A DNA stretch of 64,000 bases from Pezicula radicicola (lineage: Eukaryota; Ascomycota; Leotiomycetes; Helotiales; Dermateaceae): positions 375,223-439,222 of the forward strand of contig PDUO01000033.1 of the NCBI GenBank assembly GCA_003008705.1. Direction: 5' to 3'. Shown here piece after piece: positions 22,927 to 36,236 of this stretch. A program made the position numbers and the translations under genes. The notes below the pieces were generated by a model. It saw nothing but the letters and a program-made list of their open reading frames with translations. It did no database searches and had not been told where the DNA came from. Numbering within the stretch: the stretch's first letter is position 1; the number at the start of each line of letters is the position of its first letter.

Positions 22927-23705
22927 TAGTATATTACGAATATATTATAAACGTTATAACTATAGAACTATAGAACTATAAGCTTAGCTCTTAGTGTTAG
23001 GAATAATATATTATAGTTCTTACTAAGAACCTTTTATATAACCTCTTTATATATACTCTAAACTATAGACCTACGGCCTAGGGTTCCCCGGCCTAGTTTG
23101 GGCCAGCGAAGCTGGTTTGGAGCTTATATTACTAGTAATTCAATTTCAGAGTCCATATTAGTAGCACTTGCCATGCCTATATAGTTCGATTTTAGCTTCG
23201 ATTTCGGTGCCTATTGCCAGCCTATATTGATTCGATTTCTGTGCCTATATTAGTTTGATTTCGGTGCCTATTATTAGCTTATATTAGTCTTATTAATATA
23301 TTTATTATGTATTATTATAACTTATACCTTTTAATAAAAAGAATTATTAGATTAAAGTTATAAGATTATAAGTTTTATTAGAATTACCTACTTTAATTAA
23401 AGAATATTTTTTAGTTTTTATAAATAAATCTATAAGTTAAATAAATTTTATTATATAACTTAAAAAAATTATTATTAATTTATAATTTTTTAATAATATA
23501 ATATTTCATTCTTTTATATATCTTATAATCCTCTATAATTGTACTATTAAGGTGCGTATTATTTGCGTGCTTCCGTAGTAGCCTTGTGAGGAGCTTTCTC
23601 CTTCTCAGCCTCGCGGGCTACTGCAGACCTAAGTCAGCTTCGACTTCTTCAACAAAACAACAGCACAAGAACATCATCACGCCAACAGAACAATCCACAA
23701 ACATC
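22927..23705. repeat. TA-rich region with GATTTCGGTGCCTATATTA tandem repeats
   Basis: Around 23165-23290 a unit of about 20-35 bp (TTCGATTTCGGTGCCTAT, AGCCTATATTA) is repeated four times with changes. 23280-23560 is extremely TA-rich, as after RIP. No gene is seen. The last 120 bp are the leader of the F-box-like gene. Confidence 0.6.
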
Positions 23706-25505
23706 ATGCCACCAACTATTACTGGACTGTTTCTACACATCTCCCGTACACAAGAACTTATCCTCCGTATCCTCTACTTCTTAGAGCGCGAGGAAAACCA
23801 ATCTCATGTCCCGCTCGCCTTTCGAGACAGGGTCCTCACGCATTTCCCGCAATATGCCACGATATCCCGAGGTTGGCAATATGCTGTCGAACGTGAGACC
23901 TTCTCATCCATCACGCTGAAGAGTAGCGAGTTAGAGCTCTTCGAACGGATGTTTGCTGCGCCGGCTTATGCTCATCGTAGGGCGGCTTTGGGTGCGCTCA
24001 CATACGAGATTGTCCTCCCCAGATATGATGATCCGGCTTGTGGCAGGTTTGAGAGTGCGGAGGATAAGGAGGCAAATGATGCTGCCTTCTCCGCGGCCGT
24101 TCATGGCCTTTTTGCCGTTCTGAAGTCTTGGGAGGTTCAAGGCATGCCACCAACTCAGCTTCAAACACAACCAAGACCACTCAAGCTTTCTTTTCACAGT
24201 GTCTACTCTCCATCCGATATGTCTCACCGCGGTGCGGAAATCTTCAATCTTCATCGACAGGAATATGAGCTCGGTAAGAGGAAGGATCTATGGGAGCATC
24301 GATACGAGCATTCGGTCATCAGACTACAGCGTTGGGAAGAACTCCCTACTTTGTCGCGTGTCAATGATTTTCGTGCAAGGGTGCATTGGGATCGAGTCGT
24401 GGAACCGCAGTCGATAGTCAGGGCTGCATCGAAGTTCCCATCACTGGAAGTGGTGGATTGGGTACTAAGTGACAACGAGAAGAAAGACCCCAAGGTCAGA
24501 CAACAGCTTCGTTCTGGTAAGTCCATCCATCCATGATTCTACAATTGCTTGATTCATTGATATCGACGCCACTTCTGTCTAGACTTCGCTCGCTCACTGC
24601 CTCTGATTTCCCGAGACAAGCTGAAATCGTTCACACTCGAATATCACAACGATGCTCCAATGAACCACCATTTCATGCTATCAAAAACAACCGCCCCAAC
24701 ATCAACATCTGGACTCGATGGGAATAGTGACGAGCTCAGTGTAGCCCTAAATAAGCTATTCCAAAGTCCAAACCTCAGTGGCATATTCCTAAGCGGTCCA
24801 ATCACCATCTCGCCAGATCTCTATCAACTACCACCACTACTATTACTCACGTCACCTCCAAGTTCCCGACCCTGGCAAAAACTCGAAGATATTCAACTCA
24901 CATTCAATATCTGCACACCAAGCGGGGAATGGTATTTCGATGGCGACTTAAACGCCTCCCCCGATGACGAAGACGAAGACGAAGAAAACGAATCAGAATC
25001 CGGACAAGATTCATCACATAGCTCGAATTCCAACTCCGACACCTCCTCGGACGACCACTCATACAATTCACGCACACACGACCTTCAAACAGGCAAATAT
25101 CCAATCTCGCAATTCCGAACCTACCCTGCAACCGACAAGATCATCACATTATTAATGGCCTTCGCGACAGCCACAACGCACATGCCTCTGCTTCGACGAG
25201 CTGGCCTCAGAGCTGGCTTGCTGGCGCAGTTCGAGGTCCTGTTTTTGAGGGCTGGTGAAATGCATTTTTTAGATTCTGCAGTCGAGGACCAGGGCAAAAG
25301 CTTGGAGGTTGACACGCTGAGGCGGAGACCGAGGTTGTATTTTCAGACGGGTAGATGGAGGGGCGATGAGGACAAGGAGGCTTTTGATTCAGTGATTGAC
25401 ATGTTTGGGGCGCTAGGAAGAACAATGCATGCTGGAGATCGAAATGGGAATGGGAATGGGAGTGGAGAGGCGGATGAGTTGCTGGTCAAGTTTTTTGAGT
25501 GGTGA
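23706..25505 (+). CDS. F-box-like protein (possible DUF6546 family)
   Basis: Two exons, 23706-24516 and 24583-25505 (66-nt intron, GTAAGT to TAG), give 577 aa. The start at 23706 is the first in-frame ATG; the longer open frame upstream lacks one. The N-terminus (ELILRILYFL, then FPQYATISRGWQYAVERETF) has the spacing of a fungal F-box-like motif. The middle has SFHSVYSPSD, WDRVVEPQSIVRAASKFP and FPSLEVVDWVLSDNE; the C-terminal part contains TFNICTPSGEWYFDGD, then an acidic Asp/Glu/Ser stretch (about residues 400-440). This layout recalls fungal F-box/DUF6546 proteins. If so, it would recruit substrates to an SCF ubiquitin ligase. The family name is from memory and tentative. Confidence 0.65.
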
Positions 25506-25961
25506 TGGATGAGATGGACATGTGGAAATACGATGTTGTGCGATGCACGATGTGAGATGATGTAACGATAATGACCTGATATGATAGTTGATGAGCATGA
25601 GACTAGAGGAACCCTTCCGCGAAAGGCTCTCAGAGGATGAATGGGATAAATCTCAAGAATTCTAGCTTGGCACACCTGTTGTTCCATTCTAGAAGCTTAT
25701 AAAACAGGAATAAGTGCACGGTAGCGTATGAAGTTCCAAAATATCCATCACTTCAGCAAAGTGTGTACTTATACAACAAGCTCAATACACTCAACATAAT
25801 AAATAAATGAATACATAAATAAATAGCACCTTCTGTCTCGCCACGCCGTGCCATGCATGCCCTACTGTTCTAATCAAATATACAGTAAGACAACACGAGA
25901 TATGACGGGATAAGGTAAAATATAAGGTAAAATAAAAAGCAACACATCCGTCCAACCCATC
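25506..25961. other. Convergent intergenic 3' region
   Basis: Lies between the ends of the plus-strand F-box-like gene and the minus-strand LysM gene; AT-rich 3' ends, no gene. Confidence 0.5.
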
Positions 25962-28900
25962 CTAATTATGAAGAAACCCCAACACAATAATAATAACCAG
26001 CCCAGAATTCGTTTGAGCAGCCTGAACCATCGCTTCCAAGGACACTATTCCAGCTGTACAAATGTGTAAGAGTGATGTGATTGTCAGATGCAAATTTCTG
26101 TCGCTGTAATTAGCTCTTCTCTGCAGTATGCACACTTTATGCCTGGTACAGACAGATCCTTCTCTATACCACAACGTGACAACAAATGGAAGGGAAAGGA
26201 GATAGATAGGGGGGGAAGTGAAGGGAAATTGGGGAAATGAGAGAAAATTTGACTTACGGGGCAAGTGTCGCCACTTAAAGCCTGCGCGTATTTGTTGCAG
26301 TTACTAATGGCATGATTGTTTGGTTGGATAGGAGACGGTTGCGGCGCAGCGGTGGTAGAGATTCGCGAAGATGAGACTGTGCCGTCTGTTGTCCCGACGC
26401 AGTATGCGTATCCTGCCCAGAATCCCGTGGTACAATCGGATGATACGGCCGGGTTCCAGGAGAGGAATTGCGCACTTGTGATGAAATACGTCGATTCGAC
26501 AGAGCTGCATGAGTCGGTTGCTGGGAGAGAGGGTGGGTGAGTTAGGGATCAAAGTAAAGGACTGGGATGGAAAGGGGATGGATAGGGATAGGGATAGGAA
26601 TAGGAAAGAGACATACATTTAGCCGTGTACCACTTATTGCAGTTCGCTGGCTGTCCGGACTGGACTGGGCTCATGGATGTAGGCGAGTTTCCTAAATTTG
26701 AGGTTGTTGGAGAAACTCCGGTAGGGTTGGTGCTTGACGATGGCTGTGTTTCATCTACGTAGTCAGGCGTGCGGATGCAGTATTGATAATCAGTCCATAA
26801 ACCACTGCAATCTGAATTTACTTCATTGTTATAGACGTAGAATTGTGCGATGGTCAAATCGTATTGGTCGAGGATGTCTTGACATGTCCAGCCTGCTGTT
26901 ACATCGGCGTATTGTGTGCAGCTTGCTATTATGCCGCTCTGTTGTTGGTCTTGTTAGTTTGCTCGCTTACGTGGAAGTTTTGACGAGATTCAATTCGAGG
27001 AGGCACGTACTCTGATCGGTAGCGAAGAGGTTGGTATTGCTGGGGCTGCTGCATCACCGAAGTACAGTTTCCCGCAATATCGAACACCGTTGCTCAAGGT
27101 GCAGTTTGATAGCGTCGTGTCACCCAAACCTGGATCTGTTAATCTTGACAATTGCATGCATGACATAGGACTTTGTGACCTACTCGGGTTCCAGATGCCA
27201 AAATCGCCAAGGTCCACATTGTACACGGCTGCCGCGAGCTCGCAGTAAGAATTCCAATTAGTGCCACTAATGCTCTGGTTGTGAAAGACATCACCGAGGA
27301 AATACCCGTTGCAATCGGTTCTCGTTCCACTTGCGAGGGGTGAGGGGGTCGAAGTTGCACTGAGTGTGGTGTAGGTTGCATTGGCAAGTGCAGAATAAGG
27401 AGTCGATGGTGCCGTCGTTACAACCGTTGGGCCCGTGGTAGTGTACCCAGGACGACCGGAGTATGTGTTGACTAGGAAGATTAGTATCTCACGGCCCGCT
27501 TAAAGAATCTACTTACTGTCCCCTACCGCTTCTACACAATAGCTCTCATCAGCATACAGATTAGTACAATTAGCATTAATGGCTGGGTTCAAGAACACAA
27601 AGTCATCCAGAGAAATGCCGAATTTGATAACGATCATGTTGCAGAAGTCTCCGAGAATGGCTTCATAATATTTGCCGCAGTCTGTGGTTGTGTTCGCCGC
27701 GATGTTTGTAGGGACTGGCGCTGCCGTGGAGGCGGCCAAAGGTGCAAGCGAAGTGATATTAGGAACTATATATGGTGTTCCGGGAGCTCCAATACAGAAT
27801 TCCATGCCAGTCATTGCCTTGAGATTGTAGCAACCTGCATTGATGACCTAAGATGTCTTAGCATTGGGTTCGCTATGTTGACTATGAGTACTGACAGGAT
27901 TCCAAGCCTTGAATTGTGCTACCGTAATGTTCCTTGCACCGGCAATTGAATCACATGTGTCGTTGGTTTGCGCTGTATACACATTGCATGTATTAACCAG
28001 GCAGAGCGTCCCGTTTTCGGGGAACTGCGAACAGTATGCCAGCAGGTTGTTGTCAGCGAGGAGCCAGCTGGTACTGATTCCTTGTGATTTGGCAATCGAG
28101 TTGCAACTGTCTCCTGGTTGAACAGTATAATATTTTCCACTGCATGGGGGAGTTGCCGTAGCTGAACTTGGTACGGCGGGCCTGCGAGCAAGTCAATTCT
28201 GTCGATATTGGATTGGGCGATAACGTACGTATATATATTCTGGGTGGTGGTGACTAGTGGCAGACTTGTGACTGTACAGCTCGAGGTCTTTGCCTCGTAA
28301 ATGGACGAATCCTGGAGGTACGGGCCATCGAAATATGGCGAAGCAGCCTCAAATTGGAGGATCTTGATCAGACACAGATCGCAAGGATTGGTTTCATTGA
28401 CTGGAGCAGTGGTTGTAGAGTTATCAGAGAATGAAGCCATATTGCTGGTGTCAGAAGGGTCACCGCCTGTTATATATATCAGCCATTATGTCTGTGTCCA
28501 GGGGAGCATTCGCATATACTGGGAAAGTGAATGGACGGGCCACCACTTACTGGTCGGATCCAGAGAAAATGCATATTGAGCGGCTATAACGTTGCAATAC
28601 CGGCCAGAATCGGTCAAACAGGTCAGGTTGTAGGCATATCGAAGGAGATCAGGGATGATAGCCAAAGGCATGGTGGTGTTCTCATATCCATTCCACGTGT
28701 CGGTACTGCAGGCCGAAAGGACGCTCTTCTCGAATGATGCTAAGCCATTGGCACAATCCGAAGTGCATGTCGAACCCAGGACAGACTCAGGGTAGTAGTT
28801 TCCCGGACGCAGTGAGGAAACCACTGTTGCGCAACTCGTTACGTTTGTCTGAAGCGCATTTGAGCATGCTACAGTCAGATTAGTAGGGATGGTAGCATTG

Positions 28901-28989
28901 TTGAAGAATTGGACAGCGGCGACAGAGTGGAGGAAGGACACAAGACCCAGAGCATACACAGCTGGTCTCAGGTCTCGAAAATTGACCAT
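25962..28989 (-). CDS. Secreted multi-LysM-domain protein
   Basis: Nine exons on the minus strand: 28989-28551, 28466-28229, 28181-27896, 27847-27517, 27471-27184, 27135-27011, 26938-26617, 26520-26258 and, less surely, 26021-25962; about 783 aa. Residues ~1-25 form a signal peptide ([16 protein letters not shown]). LysM modules are visible as [19 protein letters not shown] (exon 3), [33 protein letters not shown] and [20 protein letters not shown], each with paired cysteines, joined by Ser/Thr/Pro linkers. LysM binds chitin-type GlcNAc chains outside the cell. The gene is divergent from a giant chitinase, a recurring fungal pairing. The last exon lies behind a 236-nt intron, leaves the last LysM truncated (SGDTCP), and ends in a hydrophobic tail; this end is uncertain. 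Confidence 0.82.
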
Positions 28990-30087
28990 GTCGAGGTTGG
29001 GGATCGTAACGGCCAGCGACTAAACTTGAAGATAGAAGGTGAGGGAGCAATAACGAGGAGAAGTGTCACTTGAAGGGAAGGCTGTTGAGAGCAGCAGACC
29101 AACACCAGAGCAATGCATCCCGGTCAAATTCAAATGCGGCACTAAGAAGCGCATGATCATTCGCAGTCGTTTCTGCCGTGATGGTGGAAGGGAAGTTGCA
29201 GGTAAGATGAGAAGGAGCGTTAATGGGAGGCGAGAGAGCTGAGGAAGACGTGTGTCTGGCTGCATTGGGTTAGGCTCATGTGCAGGAGATGAGAAATTCC
29301 GGAAAGTACGAGTAGCGTACAGAGTAGGAAATTGAAAAGGAGTAGCGGTAGGTGGATATTGCGGTTCGCTAGCTGTAGTGCTACTGTAACACAGCAGATA
29401 TTATACTTGTACAAGACAGAAGCTCGCTCGCTTATAAGTAAGCGAGCTAGCGAGGGTAGGTAGGGGGTAGATGAGGTAAGTTGATTAACTGTAGATACAA
29501 TATAATAGGGTACGAGAAGGTAAGTAAATATACTGTATCCTGCTAAATCTTCTATATATCTATATTAATAATCGCCATTTAACTTAAACTTCAATTTGAA
29601 TTTTACACAATTAGGACGTTGGAAGCCGCCATAAATCTAACTGTGTCGTACAGTGTGGTACTGTACCGACCTCCACATGCCCGTTGACCGGCTTACTGCA
29701 TAAATCAATCTACTTCTTACCGGTCCGGTCCGTACTCCTTCCCCCTCTCTCCGTAGGTGAATCAGTAGCCCATTTTGACACTGGCCCCTATGTACCTAAT
29801 ATCTTTTTATTATCCCTCCTGCTCTCCTAAAATTCAATACTTTGTGTGTGTTTATTGTACAAATACTAAATATTTTACATTCTTACCTCATTTTTCCTAC
29901 AGATTAACAATAATATGAGCCGCAGAGTATGTAGCACAGGTAGCACAGACAGCACATGTAGTTAGCTCACGAGTCGAGCCTAAGAGATGGCTTCCAGTCA
30001 AGTGTCTGTGTCTTTCCCTTGCTCCTCCTCCTCACACCGTCACACTTTGTCAAGATATCTTTGAATTCTAGATTTCAATCCTCTGCT
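28990..30087. promoter_or_regulatory. Divergent LysM/chitinase intergenic region
   Basis: About 1.1 kb between the start codons of the LysM protein (-) and the chitinase (+). It includes a perfect hairpin, GCTCGCTTA-TAAG-TAAGCGAGC, at 29426-29447, placed about 440 bp from the LysM start. AT-rich sequence follows to 29640. Shared control of the pair is inferred from layout only. Confidence 0.5.
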
Positions 30088-33000
30088 ATGACAATGGCAT
30101 TGCTATTCTCTTCTTTTGCTGCATTAACGACTCCTATAAAAGTATTGACATTCATTCAACTTTGTTTTCCTCTCATTGCTGTCTTGCATCTTGAGGTACT
30201 GGCACATCCTCATAGCAGCTACGAAAAACTGCATGATGCTCTCTCAGATGTCTCCGTAATAGAGGAGAACTCTCTGGTCTGTCGAGTTCTGGAGTTCTCG
30301 TAAGTCTCCCGTCTACTACATCAAACTAGCTACCATTCCGCAAAAACTTGCGACAGGCGCTTTCTGCATTTGCTTGCATGCTGACGGCGTCCAGACCATT
30401 TGACTATTCGGTGAAAATCCGAAGTGATGAAAACGCGCCTATTTGTGCTATCACGAATGACCTCTTCGGAAGACAGACACTTACAAACGACGACTATTCT
30501 TGCTCGGAAACGAAACCCTGTTCGAATGGTACTTATTTCTATCCTATCCTGCCTCTATATTATACTCATCTACACAGGTGCTTGCTGCTCAAAAGCGACC
30601 GGCTACTGCAATTACGGCCCCAAAGCGTGTGGGACCTCCGGTGTATCACCCAACGATGTGTGCTGGAGCAATTGTGATGCTCACGCAGAATGCGGCCAAT
30701 ATGCTAAGACAGCAGGGGCTAAATGCCCATTGAATGTCTGCTGCAGCCAGTACGGTTTCTGTGGAATGACTGAGGACTTCTGTTCCGTGGAAAAGACGAG
30801 CACGGGTGGTGGATGTCAGAGTAACTGCAACCAACCAGGATCAGGTACATCTGGAGGTGATACTCAATCACGCATAATTGGCTACTATGAGGCTTGGGCT
30901 CATGATCGCAGTTGCACAGGAATGGTGTGTCTATTTCCTTTTACAATTGGCCACTGTCCTCGGCTCTCGATTTTTCTGGAAAGATCAAACCTTGCTAACA
31001 ACGATTTCTAGAACTTCCAAGATATTCCAGTCAACGCACTCACACATCTTCATTTCGCATTTGGCTACATCACACCTGGCGATTTCAAGGTCGCACCTAT
31101 GGATGGTCTTGATCTCTCACTATTCTCGGAACTGACAGCACTGAAGTCGAAGAACAGTGGCCTCAAGTGCATAGTTTCTCTCGGTGGTTGGACATTTAGT
31201 GACAATGGCACTGCTACTCAGCCAGTCTACAGTGACATCGTAAGCTCGGAAGAAAATCGGTCTACGTTTATCAAAAATCTCCTGGCTTTCATGCGGGAAT
31301 ACGCTTTCGACGGTGTTGACTTTGACTGGGAATATCCGGGTGCACCCGATCGGGGTGGTCATCCAGACGACGGCATCAATTATACGCAATTTTTAAAGGA
31401 ACTTAGAGCCGCAGTTGACAAGGAGCCAGTTACCTACGTGATCTCCTACACCGCCCCGACTAGCTACTGGTATCTGAGGTGGTTCGATCTCACTTCTGTT
31501 CAGTATGTCGACTGGATCAATATCATGAGCTACGATCTCCATGGTGTTTGGGATTCAACGAATCCCATTGGGAGTCATGTCCTGGCGCATACCAATCTGA
31601 CCGAGATCAAGCTAGCCTTCGATCTCTTGTGGCGTAATAAAGTCCCTGCAAACAAGCTCAACCTAGGCTTGGGGTTTTATGGTCGCTCCTTCCAGCTTTC
31701 AGATCCTTCATGTTACCAGCCTGGATGCCAATTCAAGGGTGGTGCTGCCCCTGGCGCTGTAAGACTTCGCATAAGAAAGGGTGATTTCTGCTGACCCTCG
31801 ATAGTGCACCCAGAACTCTGGCACGCTTTCGTATCGCGAAATTATGGAGATTATTGATCAGACGGGTGTCAAGCCATACTACGACAAGACAAATGCCGTG
31901 AAATACATTGTGTGGAATCAGGACCAATGGGTATCCTATGTAAGCCGCCTGATCATTTGCTTTAGTTGTTTTGGACGTTATCAAGTGTCTATCCGACTGT
32001 ATGGTTTTGTGGCACGCTTTGCTCTCAGAACTATTTGACCGACTTCAAACGTCGTGTTCGTCCTCAGGATCCTTCTAACTTAACTTGCAGGATGATGCAG
32101 ACACCTTTAAGCAAAAAATCGACTTTGCCAATGACCTCGGCATTGGTGGCTTGCTGGTCTGGTCGGTGGGTAAAGATGTTTCCAAACAAGTCGATTCGTT
32201 TTTTACTAATCCGAATCTTAAGATTGACCAAGATACCGTGGACCTAAAAGCACTCCAAGGAGTGTTGGCTCCTAAAACCCTCACTGCCTTCAAGTCCCAG
32301 GCTGACCATGCCGCTTACTGGCAGGTTCGTTTATCCATGTGATTGATCTCAAGGCAGCGTCAGACTGACTATATATAATCAGAACGTAACGGCTCCTGAT
32401 TGCTATGTTACTGATTGCGGGGGTTCATGCAACCCAGGTTCCACTCCTATCACTACTCAGCCCTGCGGTTCTGCAAAGCCAGTAACACGCCACTCAACCA
32501 AGAAGGACAGCACCCTTTGCTGTCCTCTTAGCAGTGCGCCCGACCCAAAACAGTGTACTTGGAGAGGATCTGCTCCTTCTTGTAATGGGCATTGTCATGA
32601 TTACGAAGTTACTGTCGAGTTAAATCGATGGGGTGATGGTGATTATTGTGAAGATGGCAACAAAGCATATTGTTGTCGAGTAACCGCTCTAGAAGAAAAC
32701 ACTTGCTACTGGACCGCCAATCAGTGTTCTGGCAGCGATACTCTCTTGGTAAGTTGAATTCGCTCTTCTCGATCTCGTACTGATTTGATTGTCTAGACAT
32801 TCGCTGGAACTTTTGCATCCGAGTTGGAAAATGTCATCGACATCTTTCCCCCAACTCTGTTCGGGACCTTACTGGAGAGTGCTCTGGACGCATTTCACAT
32901 TACTATGCTGAAAAGATACTGCTGCCCACCAGACGAAGCCAAAAGGTGGACCAATTGCCAGTGGTATGGGACACCGGGTAGCTGTTACGACAATCACTGC

Positions 33001-36000
33001 GCTCTGGGCCACCAGGTGCAATTGGCGACGAATGCATATGGCCTTGGAGAGTCATGCTGGCCACGCTTCGAGAGAGATCGTGTCTTCTGTTGTGATGCGA
33101 CGAGCGGCGAGTCGCCGTTCCTGCCTGTGCCACTGGAAGATCTCTTTCCGAACCCCCCTGCCGGCGACATCGACACTGATTATACCCTCAAGACGGATGA
33201 CACATGGGGCACAGGAACCAAGCAAGGAGCAGATGACGAGCCCAACGATGCAGCCTTTGCATTTGTGGTTCTTACCTCTCCTGAGCAACTGCAGATCTCT
33301 CTCGACAAACGCGACGGTTCCAGCTGGGAAGTATTCAACTGCAACGACGCGGGCAGCGAAGAAGAACATACACTGCGGATGTTCTGTAGCGACATATCTG
33401 AGAATGGAAATTGCGACAAGATCTATCTCGGACAGGGCGTTCCGGGTACCATCATTGAAATGCCTGATGGCTGTGGGCCATTCAGATACGCTGTGGCCAA
33501 ATCGATGGTTCGCGCAGCTGATCAATCTCTTCCAAAGCACCTGGAGAAGCGTGATTATGGCCACAAGCCTGAGATCTTCGATCTTACTTTCGATTTCAAC
33601 TGGCAGAGAGTTCCTCGAGATCTCGGAGATACCCAGATGCGAGTGGACTATAGTAATGAGGTGGTCTGTTTTGGATCCTCTCCCCGCAATCAGTTCTCTG
33701 CTAATCTCCATCCAAGGGCTACTGGGACTCGATTGTCGACAAAGCCGGTCATCAGAGACATAAGCGCAGTCTCCAACACTATGGTGGAAGTCACAAACGC
33801 TGGCTCGAGGAGGAGTGGCGGGAGGACAAACATCTCAAGGGCCTCGCTGAGTCGGAACTCCATGCTCGCTGGTTTGGATCTGATGTGATCGACTGGCTCC
33901 AAGGACTCTTCAATCCAGACATCTCTCCTAAGTACACTCATAACCTAAACACGGCATTCACCGCGAAGCTGATTGACCAAACGTGGGACGGATGTGAGAT
34001 CAATGGCGCAAAGATCACGGCGAGTATCAGTGCCAAAGCCCAAGCAAGTGTCAATGTGGCGACCAGCTTTGGGCTCACCATTATTGCCAAGCTGGGGACG
34101 CCATTGGATCTCAGCCAGTCGTATCTCTACTTTAAGAACCAGGGAGACGTGGCTGCCATCTTCTCCATCGACGCGCTTGGACGAGCTATCTTCAGCACCG
34201 GCGACATCGACATCGTGGGCCTCCAAAACTTTCCAGGAGCCACCTTCTCCATCCCGAAGCTGCTCACGATCGGCCCCAACTTTCGCTTGGTCGGAAACGT
34301 GGACGCAGAGGTAACATTGGCCGGGCACGTCGAATCTAAAGTGCAGATTGCCAAATGGGAAGTGCAGCAAACCTATCCAGACGCCAACTCGGCCTATGAT
34401 CCTAAGGCACTCGAGAACCCCGACAGAGATGGCACCGGCACCTTCGACGGACTATCCAAGCCTACGTTTGATTGGTCTGTCGAAGCCAGTGGTCATATCA
34501 CGGCGCACTTGAAGCCTACTTTCGAATTCGGAATCATCGTGGATCCCATGTGGCATCTTGGAAATGCAAAGGTCGACGTGGTCGCGGATGGCTGGGTGCG
34601 TTTCTACGCAAGCGCCGTAGCATCAAGTCAAGGTGCTGAATGCCCATTCACCTACGGCGTGGATGTCGGTGCGGACTTGTATGCGAGGGTCGATGCATCT
34701 GCCGTCGGCTGGGGTGAGAAAACATTCCCCTTGGCCTCAACTAACCCGAAGACTGCCATCAGCGGCGGTTCGTGTCCAGCGCAGGAAACTCGTCGTTCCA
34801 TTGACACCTACGATGATGACTCCAGCTTGTGCTTTCTGCCAACCCGACCCCGAAATGATTCAGTGCTGCAGCGACGAGTCGCTTCGTCCGGGACTTATGG
34901 GCCACTTCTCAAGCTCCCACAATCCTGCTTCTACTGCCCTGCGTCCACGTCGGTTGATTCCGATTGCGACAACATTGAGGGCTGGGAGCCAGCACAGCTC
35001 ACTGACGGCGGAAATATTGATTCTAAACGCCATCTATCCGAAGATCCGTTCGAAGTCTACGATCTTTTGCCTGATATGTCTGAGAATATGCACTACAACT
35101 TCTTCGAGAAGAGGGCCAGCAAGAGACAAGTTATGTGCGCTGGATCAGCCATCACAATTACCTCGCCTCAATATTCCAGTTCCGGTGTCATAATAGGGGT
35201 AACGTGCTTCTTCGTAATACTTGTACACTTGTACAGTACATGGGCAATATATACTGATCAATCTATAGCAAGTGCCTGGCATTGATACCTACGGCTACAA
35301 AGACCCAAGCAATTGCAACGACTACGGCTTTGGCCTGATCACTACACCCGTCCAAGGGAAGACATCGGATTTTGCAACAGAGCACGTTCTTGAATTCCAA
35401 TTGATTAAGATTTTCATCGATGCCCAGTCTTCATCGCTAGGAGCCAGATATCCAAATCGTTTCCCTGGCGGAACAGGACAAGTTTCGCTGTGCACTTACA
35501 TGCAGCCGTATTGGTATAATCTTCCACCTCAGCTGGGTGATATGTTGAATGGTAGGCGGAGGACACCAATCCAAATGATCTCATACCAGTTCCCCGGAAG
35601 TGATAGTAGTTACAACAATGAGTTCGTCTTGCTTGCTTCAGGAGTCAACGCTGCTAAAGAAGGTGTAAGTCTAAGGCCATCCTTTCTCCAATCTGCCTTC
35701 CCCAAGAAGCAACGAGAGAAGTAAGTTGTTAACATCTGTTTTTCACAGATGTGGGGATCATCAGCGATTAACGCAGACGACACAATGAATGCCTACAATC
35801 AACCCCAATGCGAGCGGTAAAGAACGTCAAAGACGTGCTATCAGCCTACAAATACCACCAAATCACAGAGATCAACGACTTCTTAACCGCACAATCCACA
35901 CGAGTTGGTAACATGTTCGACAGTCAAGAAACCTATCTCGCCTCCCTAAAGGGGACTGTTCCGAACCCTGCAGGAAACGGCAATATGGCTACCTACACAC

Positions 36001-36236
36001 CTGTCGGACTCGGTACCCTGTGGCGTACTTGGATTAAAGGAAGAGCTGTACAGGCGTCAACAAAGGCTACAGCTTATATGGATCAATGGTTAGGGAGTCT
36101 CCAGGATGGCTATGCGACGCCGTATCAGAGGGATACGCCTGCTGCTAATGATCCTGATGTTGCGGCTTTAATTGCTGCTATTGATGCTTTGGCCACGGCT
36201 GTCGCAGCTAGAGGGAACTGGGCAAATACTTTTTAG
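30088..36236 (+). CDS. Very large chitinase, subgroup C / killer-toxin-like type, frameshifted at 3' end
   Basis: Exons from 30357: to 30528, 30578-30924, 31012-31758, 31805-31939, 32091-32324, 32383-32748, 32797-33663, 33717-35198, 35269-35664, then 35749 on. The first exon (30088-30299, with a hydrophobic leader) does not join in frame, so the start is uncertain. Order of parts: a hevein-type chitin-binding domain (KCPLNVCCSQYGFCG), a GH18 domain with active-site DGVDFDWEYP (Glu is the proton donor) and MSYDLHGVWD, Cys-rich modules, then a long C-terminal region seen in subgroup C chitinases (related to the yeast killer-toxin alpha/beta subunit). GH18 hydrolyses chitin. In the last exon a stop falls at 35818-35820, while the neighbouring frame stays open with family-like sequence (VKNVKDVLSAYKYHQ) to 36236: one base appears missing near 35815. 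Confidence 0.85.

Noticed and set aside
26575..26612. Telomere-like GGGATAGGGATAGGAATAGG run
   Set aside because: It is short, imperfect and lies inside an intron of the LysM gene.
33052..33711. 219-residue minus frame opposite the chitinase
   Set aside because: The plus frame has clear family sequence and splice sites; the minus frame has none.
33664..33716. Apparent frameshift between two long chitinase frames
   Set aside because: A 53-nt intron (branch-like GCTAATC, acceptor CCAAG) joins the frames and gives family-typical sequence GYWDSIVDKAGH, so no mutation is needed, although the GTCTGT donor is weak.
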